The notes under the pieces are model-generated. The model was not told the DNA's origin and ran no database searches. It worked only from the letters and a program-made list of their open reading frames with translations. A DNA stretch of 48,973 nt, from positions 1 to 48,973 of the forward strand of contig NZ_BBIV01000046.1 in assembly GCF_000730665.1 (NCBI RefSeq). Reading direction: 5' to 3'. The stretch comes from Pseudomonas plecoglossicida NBRC 103162 = DSM 15088. GTDB taxonomy: Bacteria > Pseudomonadota > Gammaproteobacteria > Pseudomonadales > Pseudomonadaceae. The position numbers and the translations under genes were made by a program. This document shows, piece after piece, positions 33,971 to 42,445 of the stretch. The stretch's first letter is position 1. Every line of letters starts with the position of its first letter.

Positions 33971-35464
33971 ATGCAACGCAAACGTCGTTCTCAGTTGTCA
34001 AACCTAGTCCTGTTGGCTGGGATTCTCACCGCCAGCGGGTGCACCGGCTTGTTTTCGGGGGGCGCATCCATACCCGTGGGGCCCAGCGATCACAAGCTGA
34101 TCGAGGATGCCCAGTACCAGGTATTTGCTCCCAATATCTTTCATCAGGATCAACCCGATCGACCGCCGATAGTCCTCGGTTATGCCTTTGATGGCACCCT
34201 CAACGATCAACAGCGCATTCCTGAGGGAGAACGCCAGACTATCGTTTCCTACATTGCCGAGAGAGTGCCGGGGATGCACTACTATCCCGGTGTGGGTATG
34301 CAGGGCAAGCGCATTGATGCTTTCGACGCGGCGCTGGGGCGCTCGATGGTCAGCACTGCCGAACGTGCAAGCAAGACGTTGTTTGCGCAGATCGATCAGG
34401 TGCTGCAAGTAGAGCCGAACAGCGAGATCAGGGTGTTCGTGACAGGGTTCAGTCGTGGGGCGGCAAGCGCCCGTCACTTCATGAACATCGTGGACGAGCA
34501 ATGGCGTGAAAGGCAGCGCAAGCAAGGCGCAAGCCATGCCTCGTTGCGATTCTACGCCTTGCTGTATGACAGCGTATCCACGGGCCCCTACAGCGGCGTG
34601 CGACTGGGCTTGCCTGGCACCGTCAACTACTCGCTGCATTTTGTAGCCCGTGACGAGGCACGGCCGCTTTTCCCGGTCGACATCGACATGCCGACGGCGC
34701 GCGAGGCAATGGCGGACGCTTTTGTGCCCCGGATCAACACGCTGTACCTGCCAGGTGCCCATTCGGATGTGGGAGCGTCCTATGCCGTAGGTCTGGGTGA
34801 CAATTACCGCATGTTGACCGATGAGACCTTGTTCGCCTTGGGTCTGATCAAGGAAAACTGTTTCGAGAACACCAGAGACTCCACCCTCGACGGCAAGCAC
34901 GACTCCCGTGGAGTGCTCGACAAGCTGCTGGGTGCGCCGGTGGCTGGCAGGGTGGCCCGAATCGACCGGCCGAGCCGTGCCGCGATACCCGCACCGCTTG
35001 ACGATGCGGAATATGCCGATATCCAGGAGAGTCTCGAACGGCTGGCTGCTGCCAATGCGAACCGTCTGACCATGCGCTTGACTGTTGATTCAACGACACT
35101 CGGCTTCACCGCTCGCCGCAAGGGCGAGTCATTGTCATTGCTGGGCGTATCGAATTTGCTCGACCCATCGGTGACTCAACTGGTGTCCGATGATGCGGGT
35201 CACGTCAAGTTCGAGTATGGCTATCGCATGCTGAAGACGCCGACGGCCAATGTACTGCCGTTGTCGCGCAAGGTTGTGGAGCGTATTCAAGTGAGCGGGT
35301 CTGCGGTGGATGTGACGTTGTCCCACATTCCGCAAGGCTTGAGGTTCAACATCTTCGTCGACGGCATTTGGGTAGATCACGTCGATCACAAGGTGCTTGG
35401 CAGTACTCCGGTAAATCCATTGGTACGCTGTGAAACGCCGGACGAACGCGTGGGCAAGATGTGA
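33971..35464 (+). CDS. DUF2235/Tle1-like alpha/beta hydrolase lipoprotein
   Basis: A 497-residue predicted lipoprotein. The signal ends in LTASGC (lipid on about Cys23). The hydrolase motif TGFSRGAA places the nucleophile at Ser161; Asp200 in LLYDSVST and His264 in PGAHSDVGASY fit the DUF2235/Tle1 phospholipase pattern of a GxSxG Ser, an Asp and a GxHxDxGG His. The last 130 residues form an extra beta-rich domain. Tle1 enzymes are T6SS-delivered phospholipases without signal peptides, so this lipidated form is unusual and likely acts at the cell's own envelope. No vgrG, tsi or other T6SS gene is adjacent. ATG 33971 follows AGGAAAG. Confidence 0.82.
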   Translation: MQRKRRSQLSNLVLLAGILTASGCTGLFSGGASIPVGPSDHKLIEDAQYQVFAPNIFHQDQPDRPPIVLGYAFDGTLNDQQRIPEGERQTIVSYIAERVPGMHYYPGVGMQGKRIDAFDAALGRSMVSTAERASKTLFAQIDQVLQVEPNSEIRVFVTGFSRGAASARHFMNIVDEQWRERQRKQGASHASLRFYALLYDSVSTGPYSGVRLGLPGTVNYSLHFVARDEARPLFPVDIDMPTAREAMADAFVPRINTLYLPGAHSDVGASYAVGLGDNYRMLTDETLFALGLIKENCFENTRDSTLDGKHDSRGVLDKLLGAPVAGRVARIDRPSRAAIPAPLDDAEYADIQESLERLAAANANRLTMRLTVDSTTLGFTARRKGESLSLLGVSNLLDPSVTQLVSDDAGHVKFEYGYRMLKTPTANVLPLSRKVVERIQVSGSAVDVTLSHIPQGLRFNIFVDGIWVDHVDHKVLGSTPVNPLVRCETPDERVGKM

Positions 35465-35853
35465 CGATCTGATCGTCAATGTCAGCGCATCACGGCAAGA
35501 CGCAAAGGGTGCGTCTTTACGTGATGCACCAAGCTGTCGGGGGGGGGACGAACCCGCCCTGGTCGGACACAAACCGCTCCACTGGATCGATATCGATACA
35601 CTGCGTGCAAGCCTAGCAATCATGGGCTTTCACGCCGTCGTAGCCCCTGAACGGGCCGGGTTCGTGGAGTGACTACGTTCCAGTCAAAACAGCGTCAAAT
35701 TGATAACCCCCCCCGATTTCAGCGGTGTTGCCTGCCTGGCACATTGCTTGCTCCGTCCCTTGGGTCTCGCTGGGTTGGCAAGTCTCCCTGTCCAGTTCAG
35801 GCGGGTGAACTTGCGAAGTTATAAAAACAATTAAACCTCCAAGGGAATACACG
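35465..35853. other. Intergenic region upstream of cycA
   Basis: About 390 bases with an unbroken run of eight G at 35540 and one of seven C near 35706, and no convincing gene. Frames here have no ribosome sites. The last 60 bases are AT-richer (GTTATAAAAACAATTAAACC) and probably hold the cycA promoter; AAGGGAA precedes the ATG. Confidence 0.5.
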
Positions 35854-37278
35854 ATGACTGACTCCACTAGGGGTCGCCGTCCACCGGATGGCGAAGAGCC
35901 CGAACTCAAGCGCAGTCTTTCCAACCGCCACATCCAATTGATCGCCATCGGTGGTGCCATCGGCACTGGCCTGTTCATGGGTTCAGGCAAGACCATCAGT
36001 CTGGCCGGGCCGTCCATCATCTTCGTCTACATGATCATCGGCTTCATGCTGTTCTTCGTCATGCGGGCGATGGGCGAGCTGTTGCTGTCGAATCTGAAGT
36101 ACAAGTCCTTCATCGATTTCTCGGCCGACCTGTTGGGGCCCTGGGCAGGGTTCTTCACTGGCTGGACCTACTGGTTCTGCTGGATCGTAACCGGTATTGC
36201 CGATGTGATTGCCATCTCCGCCTATTCGCAGTTCTGGTTCCCTGACATACCGTTGTGGTTGCCGGCACTGGCCTGTGTCGCGCTGTTGTTGTCGCTCAAC
36301 CTGCTCACGGTGAAACTGTTCGGCGAACTGGAGTTCTGGTTCGCCATGATCAAGATCGTCGCCATCTGTGCCTTGATCTGTACCGGCATGTACATGGTGG
36401 CCGCGGCGTATCAGTCGCCGGTCGGCCATGCCGCGTCGCTGGCCAACCTGTGGAACGACCAAGGGATGTTCCCCCATGGCGCCATGGGCTTCTTCGCCGG
36501 CTTCCAGATTGCGGTGTTCGCATTCGTCGGCATCGAGCTGGTGGGCACCACCGCGGCTGAAACCAAGAACCCGGAACGCAACCTGCCGCGGGCCATCAAC
36601 TCCATTCCCGTGCGCATCATCGTCTTCTACGTACTGGCGCTGATCGCCATCATGGTCGTGACACCCTGGCGTGATGTGGTGGCCAACAAGAGCCCCTTCG
36701 TCGAACTGTTCATGCTGGCCGGCCTGCCAGCGGCAGCGGGGGTCATCAACTTCGTGGTGCTGACCTCGGCCGCGTCTTCGGCCAACAGCGGCGTTTTCTC
36801 GACCAGCCGGATGCTCTACGGCCTGGCGATGGAGGGTGATGCACCTGGCAAGTTCGGCACGCTGTCCAGCCGCGCCGTCCCCTCCAATGGCCTGATCTTC
36901 TCCTGTGTTTGCCTGGCAGCGGGCGCGCTGGTCATCTACCTGATGCCGAACATGCTCGACGCCTTCACCTTGATCACCACGGTGTCGGCCATCCTGTTCA
37001 TGTTCGTCTGGTCGATGATCCTGCTGTCGTACCTGACCTACCGCAAGCAGCGCGCGCAACTGCACCGCGCTTCGACCTACAAGATGCCAGGCGGCACGCT
37101 GATGTGCTGGGTCTGCCTGGCGTTCTTCGCCTTCATTCTTGGCTTGCTGGCGCTGGAAGCCGATACGCGCCTGGCGCTGTACCTGGTGCCGGTGTGGTTT
37201 GCCGTGCTAGGCCTGTCCTACCGCTCCATCCGCCAGAAGAAACAGGGGAACGTGCAGTTGTCGCTCGAAGCGGATTGA
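35854..37278 (+). CDS. cycA: D-serine/D-alanine/glycine transporter
   Basis: A 474-residue inner-membrane permease of the amino acid transporter branch of APC. The N-terminus has LSNRHIQLIAIGGAIGTGLF, the family hallmark, and the GIELVGTTAAETKNPERNLP loop is near residue 230. The pattern LKYKSFIDFSADLLGPWAGF and overall length match CycA, which takes up glycine, D-serine and D-alanine with protons. The next gene is the glycine-responsive regulator, followed by glycine-cleavage genes, so uptake of glycine for catabolism is the likely job here. Reading continues toward gcsR, separated by a strong hairpin. Confidence 0.92.
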   Translation: MTDSTRGRRPPDGEEPELKRSLSNRHIQLIAIGGAIGTGLFMGSGKTISLAGPSIIFVYMIIGFMLFFVMRAMGELLLSNLKYKSFIDFSADLLGPWAGFFTGWTYWFCWIVTGIADVIAISAYSQFWFPDIPLWLPALACVALLLSLNLLTVKLFGELEFWFAMIKIVAICALICTGMYMVAAAYQSPVGHAASLANLWNDQGMFPHGAMGFFAGFQIAVFAFVGIELVGTTAAETKNPERNLPRAINSIPVRIIVFYVLALIAIMVVTPWRDVVANKSPFVELFMLAGLPAAAGVINFVVLTSAASSANSGVFSTSRMLYGLAMEGDAPGKFGTLSSRAVPSNGLIFSCVCLAAGALVIYLMPNMLDAFTLITTVSAILFMFVWSMILLSYLTYRKQRAQLHRASTYKMPGGTLMCWVCLAFFAFILGLLALEADTRLALYLVPVWFAVLGLSYRSIRQKKQGNVQLSLEAD

Positions 37279-37298
37279 TCGCCACATTCACGTCTTGC

Positions 37299-37333
37299 AC
37301 AGGGGGACGGCGCAATGTGCGCCGGCCCCCTGT
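37299..37333 (+). terminator. Strong hairpin between cycA and the gcsR-like gene
   Basis: A 16-position stem with one mismatch: ACAGGGGGACGGCGCA, loop ATG, TGCGCCGGCCCCCTGT. No clear T-run follows (GGTCGTTT). It could terminate cycA transcripts, or attenuate read-through into the regulator whose start is 27 bp downstream. Confidence 0.7.
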
Positions 37334-37359
37334 GGTCGTTTGCGAAGCAGGGAGCCTTG

Positions 37360-38892
37360 ATGAGAATCCACGTAAACTTCATCGACCGCGTCGGTATCAC
37401 CCAGGAAATCCTGGCACTGCTGGGGTCGCGCAACCTCAACCTGGACGCGGTTGAAATGATTCCGCCGAACGTCTACATCGATGCCCCGACGCTGTCGCCG
37501 ATCGTGCTCGACGAGCTCCACGATGCACTGTTGCGGGTGGTCGGCGTGCAGGCGGTCGAGCTGGTCGACTTCCTGCCCGGGCATCGCCGGCGCCTGCAGT
37601 TGGAGGCGCTGCTGGCGGCCATGGGCGACCCGGTGCTGGCGGTGGACCCTGGTGGCCATGTGCTGCTGGCCAACCCCACCCTGGTCAGCCTGCTCGGCCG
37701 TGAGCCTGCCGGTGAACCGCTGTCGCGCCTGTTCGCCGAGGTGGATCTGGCGCAGACCTTGATCGACAAAGGCTTTCGCCTGCCCATGTGCGAGGTCAGC
37801 CTGCAGGGCCAGACATTGTTGCTGGAAGCCACGCCCATCAGCGGCGGGGCGGATGCCCTGGTGGGTGGCCTGCTGACCCTCTACCCGCCAAGCCGCATGG
37901 GCGAGCGCCTTGCGTCGTTGCTGCATGACCATACCGACGGACTGCAGGCGCTGCTGGGGGATTCGACGGCACTCAAGGAGCTCAAGGTGCGCCTGCAGAA
38001 AGTGGCAAGCCTTGAGGCACCGCTGCTGATCCAGGGCGAGACCGGTACCGGCAAGGAACTGGTGGCCCGTGCCTGCCATGCGCTCAGTGCCAGGCGCGAT
38101 GCGTCGTTCCTGGCGCTCAATTGCGCAGCGTTGCCAGAGAGCCTGGCCGAGAGCGAACTGTTTGGCTATGCCGCCGGCGCCTTCACCGGTGCCCAGCGCG
38201 GTGGCAAGCCGGGCCTGCTGGAGCTGGCCGATGGCGGTACGGTGTTTCTCGATGAAGTGGGCGAGATGTCACCTTACCTGCAGGCCAAGCTGTTGCGCTT
38301 TCTCAATGACGGCAGTTTTCGCCGGGTCGGTGGCGGCGGCGAGGTGCGGGTGAATGTGCGGGTGGTGTGCGCCACCCACCGCAACCTGGAAGACATGGTG
38401 GTCGACGCCAGCTTCCGCGAGGACCTCTACTACCGCCTCAACGTGCTCAACGTGAAGGTGCCGCCCCTGCGCGAGCGCGGCAAGGACATCCTGCTGCTGG
38501 CCGAGCACTTCCTGCGCCAGGCCTGTGCGCAGATACAACGCTCGCCTTGCCGGCTGGCGCTGGCCACCCATCCGCTGCTGCTGGGCAATCGCTGGGCGGG
38601 CAACGTGCGGCAGCTGCAGAACGTGATCTTCCGCGCGGCGGCCATCAGCGAAGGGGAGGTGATCGACTGCGACGACCTGGAGCTGGCCGGCACTGCCTTG
38701 AACAGCCAGCAGTCCGAGGCACAAGAGATCGTCAGCCTGGAGGCGGCGGTGCAGGGGTTCGAAAAGTCCCTGCTGGAAAAACTGTATGCGTCTTACCCCT
38801 CGACCCGTCAATTGGCCCTGCGACTGCAGACTTCGCACACGGCCATTGGCCAACGCTTGCGCAAATACGGCATTGCCAACCGGGCCACCTAG
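37360..38892 (+). CDS. gcsR: Sigma-54-dependent TyrR/GcsR-family activator
   Basis: A 510-residue regulator. Residues 1-70 form an ACT domain (MRIHVNFIDRVGITQEILAL), about 75-190 a PAS domain, about 205-435 the AAA+ sigma-54 activator with Walker A GETGTGKE at 226, GAFTGA at about 273 and DEVGEMS, and the end carries an HTH (STRQLALRLQTSHTAIGQRL). E. coli TyrR lacks GAFTGA, so this protein is a true sigma-54 activator like PhhR and GcsR. Position between cycA and gcvH-gcvP-glyA is the same logic as P. aeruginosa GcsR, which activates the glycine cleavage operon in response to glycine. PhhR-like control of aromatic amino acids is a less likely alternative. ATG 37360 has GGGAG. Confidence 0.88.
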   Translation: MRIHVNFIDRVGITQEILALLGSRNLNLDAVEMIPPNVYIDAPTLSPIVLDELHDALLRVVGVQAVELVDFLPGHRRRLQLEALLAAMGDPVLAVDPGGHVLLANPTLVSLLGREPAGEPLSRLFAEVDLAQTLIDKGFRLPMCEVSLQGQTLLLEATPISGGADALVGGLLTLYPPSRMGERLASLLHDHTDGLQALLGDSTALKELKVRLQKVASLEAPLLIQGETGTGKELVARACHALSARRDASFLALNCAALPESLAESELFGYAAGAFTGAQRGGKPGLLELADGGTVFLDEVGEMSPYLQAKLLRFLNDGSFRRVGGGGEVRVNVRVVCATHRNLEDMVVDASFREDLYYRLNVLNVKVPPLRERGKDILLLAEHFLRQACAQIQRSPCRLALATHPLLLGNRWAGNVRQLQNVIFRAAAISEGEVIDCDDLELAGTALNSQQSEAQEIVSLEAAVQGFEKSLLEKLYASYPSTRQLALRLQTSHTAIGQRLRKYGIANRAT

Positions 38893-38917
38893 GCGGCCTG
38901 GTGTCAATACGTTCCAC

Positions 38918-39050
38918 TGGAGTGATCGTGCTCCAGTCGGGCGTGCTCCGCGCGTCCATTGGCTTGCCCCGTCGGGGCTGGCAGCCGGGAAGCTGCAGTG
39001 GAGCGGATTCGCTCCGGCCCGGCGACATGGGATGGAGCGAAAAAACTCTA
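38918..39050 (+). promoter_or_regulatory. Three 18-nt operator-like palindromes upstream of gcvH
   Basis: Three elements share a 7-4-7 plan. Site 1, 38918-38935: TGGAGTG ATCG TGCTCCA. Site 2, 38999-39016: TGGAGCG GATT CGCTCCG. Site 3, 39033-39050: TGGAGCG AAAA AACTCTA, degenerate in its right half. They lie upstream of the sigma-54 promoter at 39081 and are good candidates for GcsR binding. The literature motif for P. aeruginosa GcsR, as I recall it, also has a 7-4-7 plan of 18 nt with three sites. Confidence 0.7.
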
Positions 39051-39080
39051 ACGTATTGATATATTTGGGTTTTATTGACT

Positions 39081-39096
39081 TGGCATCGCCCTTGCT
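39081..39096 (+). promoter_or_regulatory. Sigma-54 promoter for gcvH-gcvP-glyA-lipA
   Basis: TGGCATCGCCCTTGCT matches the sigma-54 consensus TGGCAY-N5-TTGCW at every fixed position, with the GG and GC dinucleotides ten bases apart. It is 55 bp upstream of the gcvH start and follows an AT-rich stretch (39046-39080) that could bind IHF. Confidence 0.9.
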
Positions 39097-39150
39097 CTGT
39101 ATCAGTCAGTCCTGCACCAGGACCCACCTGATAACAAGAGAGGAAGATCC

Positions 39151-39528
39151 ATGAGCACACTGCGTTTTACGCCCGAACACGAATGGCTGCGTCTGGAAGC
39201 GACCGGGGAACTGACCGTGGGCATCACCAGTTATGCGCAGGAAGCCCTCGGTGACGTGGTCTTCGTGCAACTCCCCGAACTGGGTCAGTACGGGGAGGGC
39301 CAGGAAGTGGCCGTGCTGGAGTCAGTGAAGGCCGCCAGCAATATCACCATGCCGCTGCACGGCCAGGTAGTGGCGGTCAACCAGGCCTTGGCCGACGACC
39401 CGGAACTGATCAACAGCTCGCCGATGCAGGAGGGCTGGTTCTTTCGCATCCAGGTGGCAGACCCTGCCGACCTCGACATCTTGATGGATCAGGAAGGCTA
39501 CGACCGCTTCCTGGCCGACAACGCCTGA
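39151..39528 (+). CDS. gcvH: Glycine cleavage system H protein
   Basis: A 125-residue cytoplasmic carrier protein. The lipoyl attachment Lys60 is in AVLESVKAASN. LRFTPEHEWLRLE at the start and GWFFRIQV near the end are standard. It shuttles the aminomethyl group from GcvP to GcvT and electrons to the L protein. ATG 39151 follows GAGGAAG. It is first in the operon behind the sigma-54 promoter, and gcvP starts 14 bp after its stop. A second H protein for the housekeeping system probably exists elsewhere. Confidence 0.95.
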   Translation: MSTLRFTPEHEWLRLEATGELTVGITSYAQEALGDVVFVQLPELGQYGEGQEVAVLESVKAASNITMPLHGQVVAVNQALADDPELINSSPMQEGWFFRIQVADPADLDILMDQEGYDRFLADNA

Positions 39529-39542
39529 GCCAGGGTGCTGCC

Positions 39543-42413
39543 ATGACCACCGCATCCATCCCGCTGGGCACCGACAACGAATTCATCGCCCGCCATATCG
39601 GCCCACGCCAGGGCGATATCGACGCCATGCTGGCGCTCGTCGGCCATGATTCCCTCCAAGCCCTGATCGACAGCGTCATCCCTGACAGCATCAAGGGCAG
39701 CAGCGTGCTCGAGCAGTCCAAAGGGCAGGGCGAGGCAGAGGCCCTGGCTGCATTGAAGGCCATCGCTGCGAAAAACCAGCTGTTTACCAACCACATCGGC
39801 CAGGGCTATTACCCGTGCCACACCCCGACGCCGATCCTGCGCAACCTGCTGGAGAACCCCGCCTGGTACACGGCCTACACCCCTTATCAAGCGGAAATTT
39901 CCCAGGGCCGCCTTGAAGCGTTGCTGAACTTCCAGACCCTGGTCAGCGACCTCACCGGCATGCCAATCGCCAACGCCTCGTTGCTCGACGAAGCCACCGC
40001 CGCCGCCGAGGCCATGACCTTCTGCAAGCGCCTGGCGAAGAACAAGGCGCCGGCATTCTTCGCTTCCTGTCATTGCCACCCGCAAACCCTCGATGTATTA
40101 CGCACCCGAGCCCAGCCGCTGGGCATCGAAGTGGTGGTCGGTGATGAAGCCGCATTGGAAAACCAGGCGCTGGACGGATACTTCGGCCTGCTGCTGCAGT
40201 ACCCGGCCAGCACCGGCGCCATTACCGACCACAACGCTCTGGTGCAACGCGCCCATGCCGCTGGCGCCCTGGTGGCCGTAGCCGCCGACCTGCTGGCTCT
40301 GACCTTGCTGACCCCGCCGGGCGAGTTCGGTGCCGACATGGTGCTGGGCAGCGCCCAGCGCTTCGGTGTGCCGCTGGGCTTCGGCGGGCCGCACGCGGCG
40401 TTTTTTGCCACGCGCGATGCATTCAAGCGCGACATGCCCGGGCGCCTGGTCGGCATCTCCGTCGACCGCTTCGGCAAGCCTGCCCTGCGTCTGGCCATGC
40501 AGACCCGCGAGCAACACATCCGTCGCGAGAAGGCCACCAGCAACATCTGCACCGCGCAAGTGCTGCTGGCCAACATCGCCAGCATGTACGCGGTCTACCA
40601 CGGCCCCGAGGGCCTGGTGCAGATCGCCCGGCGCGTGCATCGGCTGACCGCGATCCTGGTGCTAGGGCTGAAACAGCTAGGGCACAAGGTCGAGCAGGTG
40701 CACTTCTTCGACACCGTCAGCGTGGTCACGGCCAGGCCTGTGGCCGATGTGCTGGCTGCCGCCAGCGCGGCGCGCCTGAACCTGCGCCCGATCAACGAAC
40801 TGCGGGTGGGGATGTCGCTGGATGAAACCTGTGAACAGGCCAGTGTAGAGGCCCTGTGGCAGGTCTTTGCCGAAGCGGGCCAAGCGCTTCCGGACTTCGC
40901 CGCCCTGGCCGCAGGCAGTGGCGATTGCTTGCCCGTACCGCTGCTGCGCGCAAGCCCGTTCCTGCAGCATCCGGTGTTCAACCGCTACCACTGCGAAACC
41001 GAACTCATGCGCTACCTGCGCCGCCTGGCCGACAAGGACCTGGCCCTGGACCGCAGCATGATCGCGCTGGGCTCGTGCACCATGAAGCTCAACGCCGCCA
41101 GTGAAATGATCCCGATCACCTGGCCCGAGTTCGGCGCCCTGCATCCGTTCGCCCCGGCCGAGCAGACCTTGGGCTACCGCCAGTTGACCGATGAACTGGA
41201 GGCCATGCTCTGTGCAGCCACCGGCTATGACGCCATGTCCCTGCAGCCCAATGCCGGTTCCCAGGGCGAGTACGCCGGCCTGCTGGCCATTCGCGCCTAT
41301 CACGCCAGCCGCGGCGAGGCGGAGCGCGATGTGTGCCTGATTCCTTCGTCGGCCCACGGTACCAACCCGGCCACGGCGCAGATGGCCGGCATGCGGGTGG
41401 TGGTGGTCGACTGCGACGCGCGTGGCAACGTCGATGTCGCCGACCTGCAGCGCAAGGCGACGCAGCACAAGGACCAACTGGCGGCGCTGATGATCACCTA
41501 CCCCTCGACCCATGGGGTGTTCGAGGATGCCATCACCCGCATCTGCGACATCATTCACGAGCACGGCGGCCAGGTGTACCTGGATGGCGCCAACATGAAT
41601 GCCATGGTCGGCCTGTGCGCCCCTGGCAAGTTCGGCGGCGACGTGTCGCACCTGAACCTGCACAAGACCTTCTGCATCCCCCACGGTGGCGGCGGCCCAG
41701 GCGTCGGCCCGATCGGCGTCAAGGCGCACCTGGCGCCGTTCCTGCCAGGCCATGGCCACCTGCCGAACCCGCAGGGCGCGGTCAGTGCGGCGCCTTATGG
41801 CAGTGCCAGCATCCTGCCGATTACCTGGATGTACATCCGCATGATGGGCGGGGAAGGGCTCAAGCGCGCCTCCCAGCTGGCGATCCTCAATGCCAACTAC
41901 ATCGCCCGGCGCCTGGAGGAACACTACCCGGTGCTGTACACCGGCGAGAACGGCCTGGTGGCCCACGAGTGCATCCTCGACCTGCGTCCACTCAAGGACA
42001 CCAGCGGCATCAGCGTCGAGGACGTGGCCAAGCGCCTGATCGACTTCGGCTTCCACGCCCCGACCATGTCCTTCCCGGTGGCTGGCACGCTGATGGTCGA
42101 GCCGACCGAGAGTGAATCCAGGGAAGAACTGGACCGTTTCTGCGCCGCGATGATCTGCATCCGCGAGGAAATACGCGCGATGGAAAACGCCACCCTCGAC
42201 CCGCTCGACAACCCGCTGAAGAACGCCCCGCATACCGCCCGCGAACTGGTCGGTGAATGGCCGCATCGCTATGCCAGGGAGCTGGCGGCATACCCGCTGG
42301 CCGAGCTGCGCGACGGCAAGTACTGGCCGCCGGTGGGGCGCGTGGACAACGTCTACGGTGACCGCAACCTGGCCTGTGCCTGCCCGCCGCTGTCGAGCTA
42401 TCAAGACGCCTGA
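39543..42413 (+). CDS. gcvP: Glycine dehydrogenase (decarboxylating), P protein
   Basis: A 956-residue PLP enzyme of the glycine cleavage system, the fused alpha-beta form found in proteobacteria. The N-terminal half opens with FIARHIGPRQGDIDAML and has NHIGQGYYPCHTPTPILRN. The C-terminal half has the PLP Lys in SHLNLHKTFCIPHGGGGPG at about residue 708. It decarboxylates glycine and loads the aminomethyl group onto GcvH. It lies 14 bp after gcvH and 32 bp before glyA. The sequence shows no frame break. In pseudomonads this is the glycine-induced copy. Confidence 0.95.
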   Translation: MTTASIPLGTDNEFIARHIGPRQGDIDAMLALVGHDSLQALIDSVIPDSIKGSSVLEQSKGQGEAEALAALKAIAAKNQLFTNHIGQGYYPCHTPTPILRNLLENPAWYTAYTPYQAEISQGRLEALLNFQTLVSDLTGMPIANASLLDEATAAAEAMTFCKRLAKNKAPAFFASCHCHPQTLDVLRTRAQPLGIEVVVGDEAALENQALDGYFGLLLQYPASTGAITDHNALVQRAHAAGALVAVAADLLALTLLTPPGEFGADMVLGSAQRFGVPLGFGGPHAAFFATRDAFKRDMPGRLVGISVDRFGKPALRLAMQTREQHIRREKATSNICTAQVLLANIASMYAVYHGPEGLVQIARRVHRLTAILVLGLKQLGHKVEQVHFFDTVSVVTARPVADVLAAASAARLNLRPINELRVGMSLDETCEQASVEALWQVFAEAGQALPDFAALAAGSGDCLPVPLLRASPFLQHPVFNRYHCETELMRYLRRLADKDLALDRSMIALGSCTMKLNAASEMIPITWPEFGALHPFAPAEQTLGYRQLTDELEAMLCAATGYDAMSLQPNAGSQGEYAGLLAIRAYHASRGEAERDVCLIPSSAHGTNPATAQMAGMRVVVVDCDARGNVDVADLQRKATQHKDQLAALMITYPSTHGVFEDAITRICDIIHEHGGQVYLDGANMNAMVGLCAPGKFGGDVSHLNLHKTFCIPHGGGGPGVGPIGVKAHLAPFLPGHGHLPNPQGAVSAAPYGSASILPITWMYIRMMGGEGLKRASQLAILNANYIARRLEEHYPVLYTGENGLVAHECILDLRPLKDTSGISVEDVAKRLIDFGFHAPTMSFPVAGTLMVEPTESESREELDRFCAAMICIREEIRAMENATLDPLDNPLKNAPHTARELVGEWPHRYARELAAYPLAELRDGKYWPPVGRVDNVYGDRNLACACPPLSSYQDA

Positions 42414-42445
42414 TCCTGTTGAACCAACAAGAAGGAATCACACCC

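Noticed and set aside
33971..35464. Calling the DUF2235 protein a type VI secretion effector
   Set aside because: It has a lipoprotein signal and no vgrG, PAAR, adaptor or immunity gene beside it.
35430..35672. Possible 80-codon gene between the lipase and cycA
   Set aside because: Overlaps the lipase 3' end, has no ribosome site and no recognisable motif.
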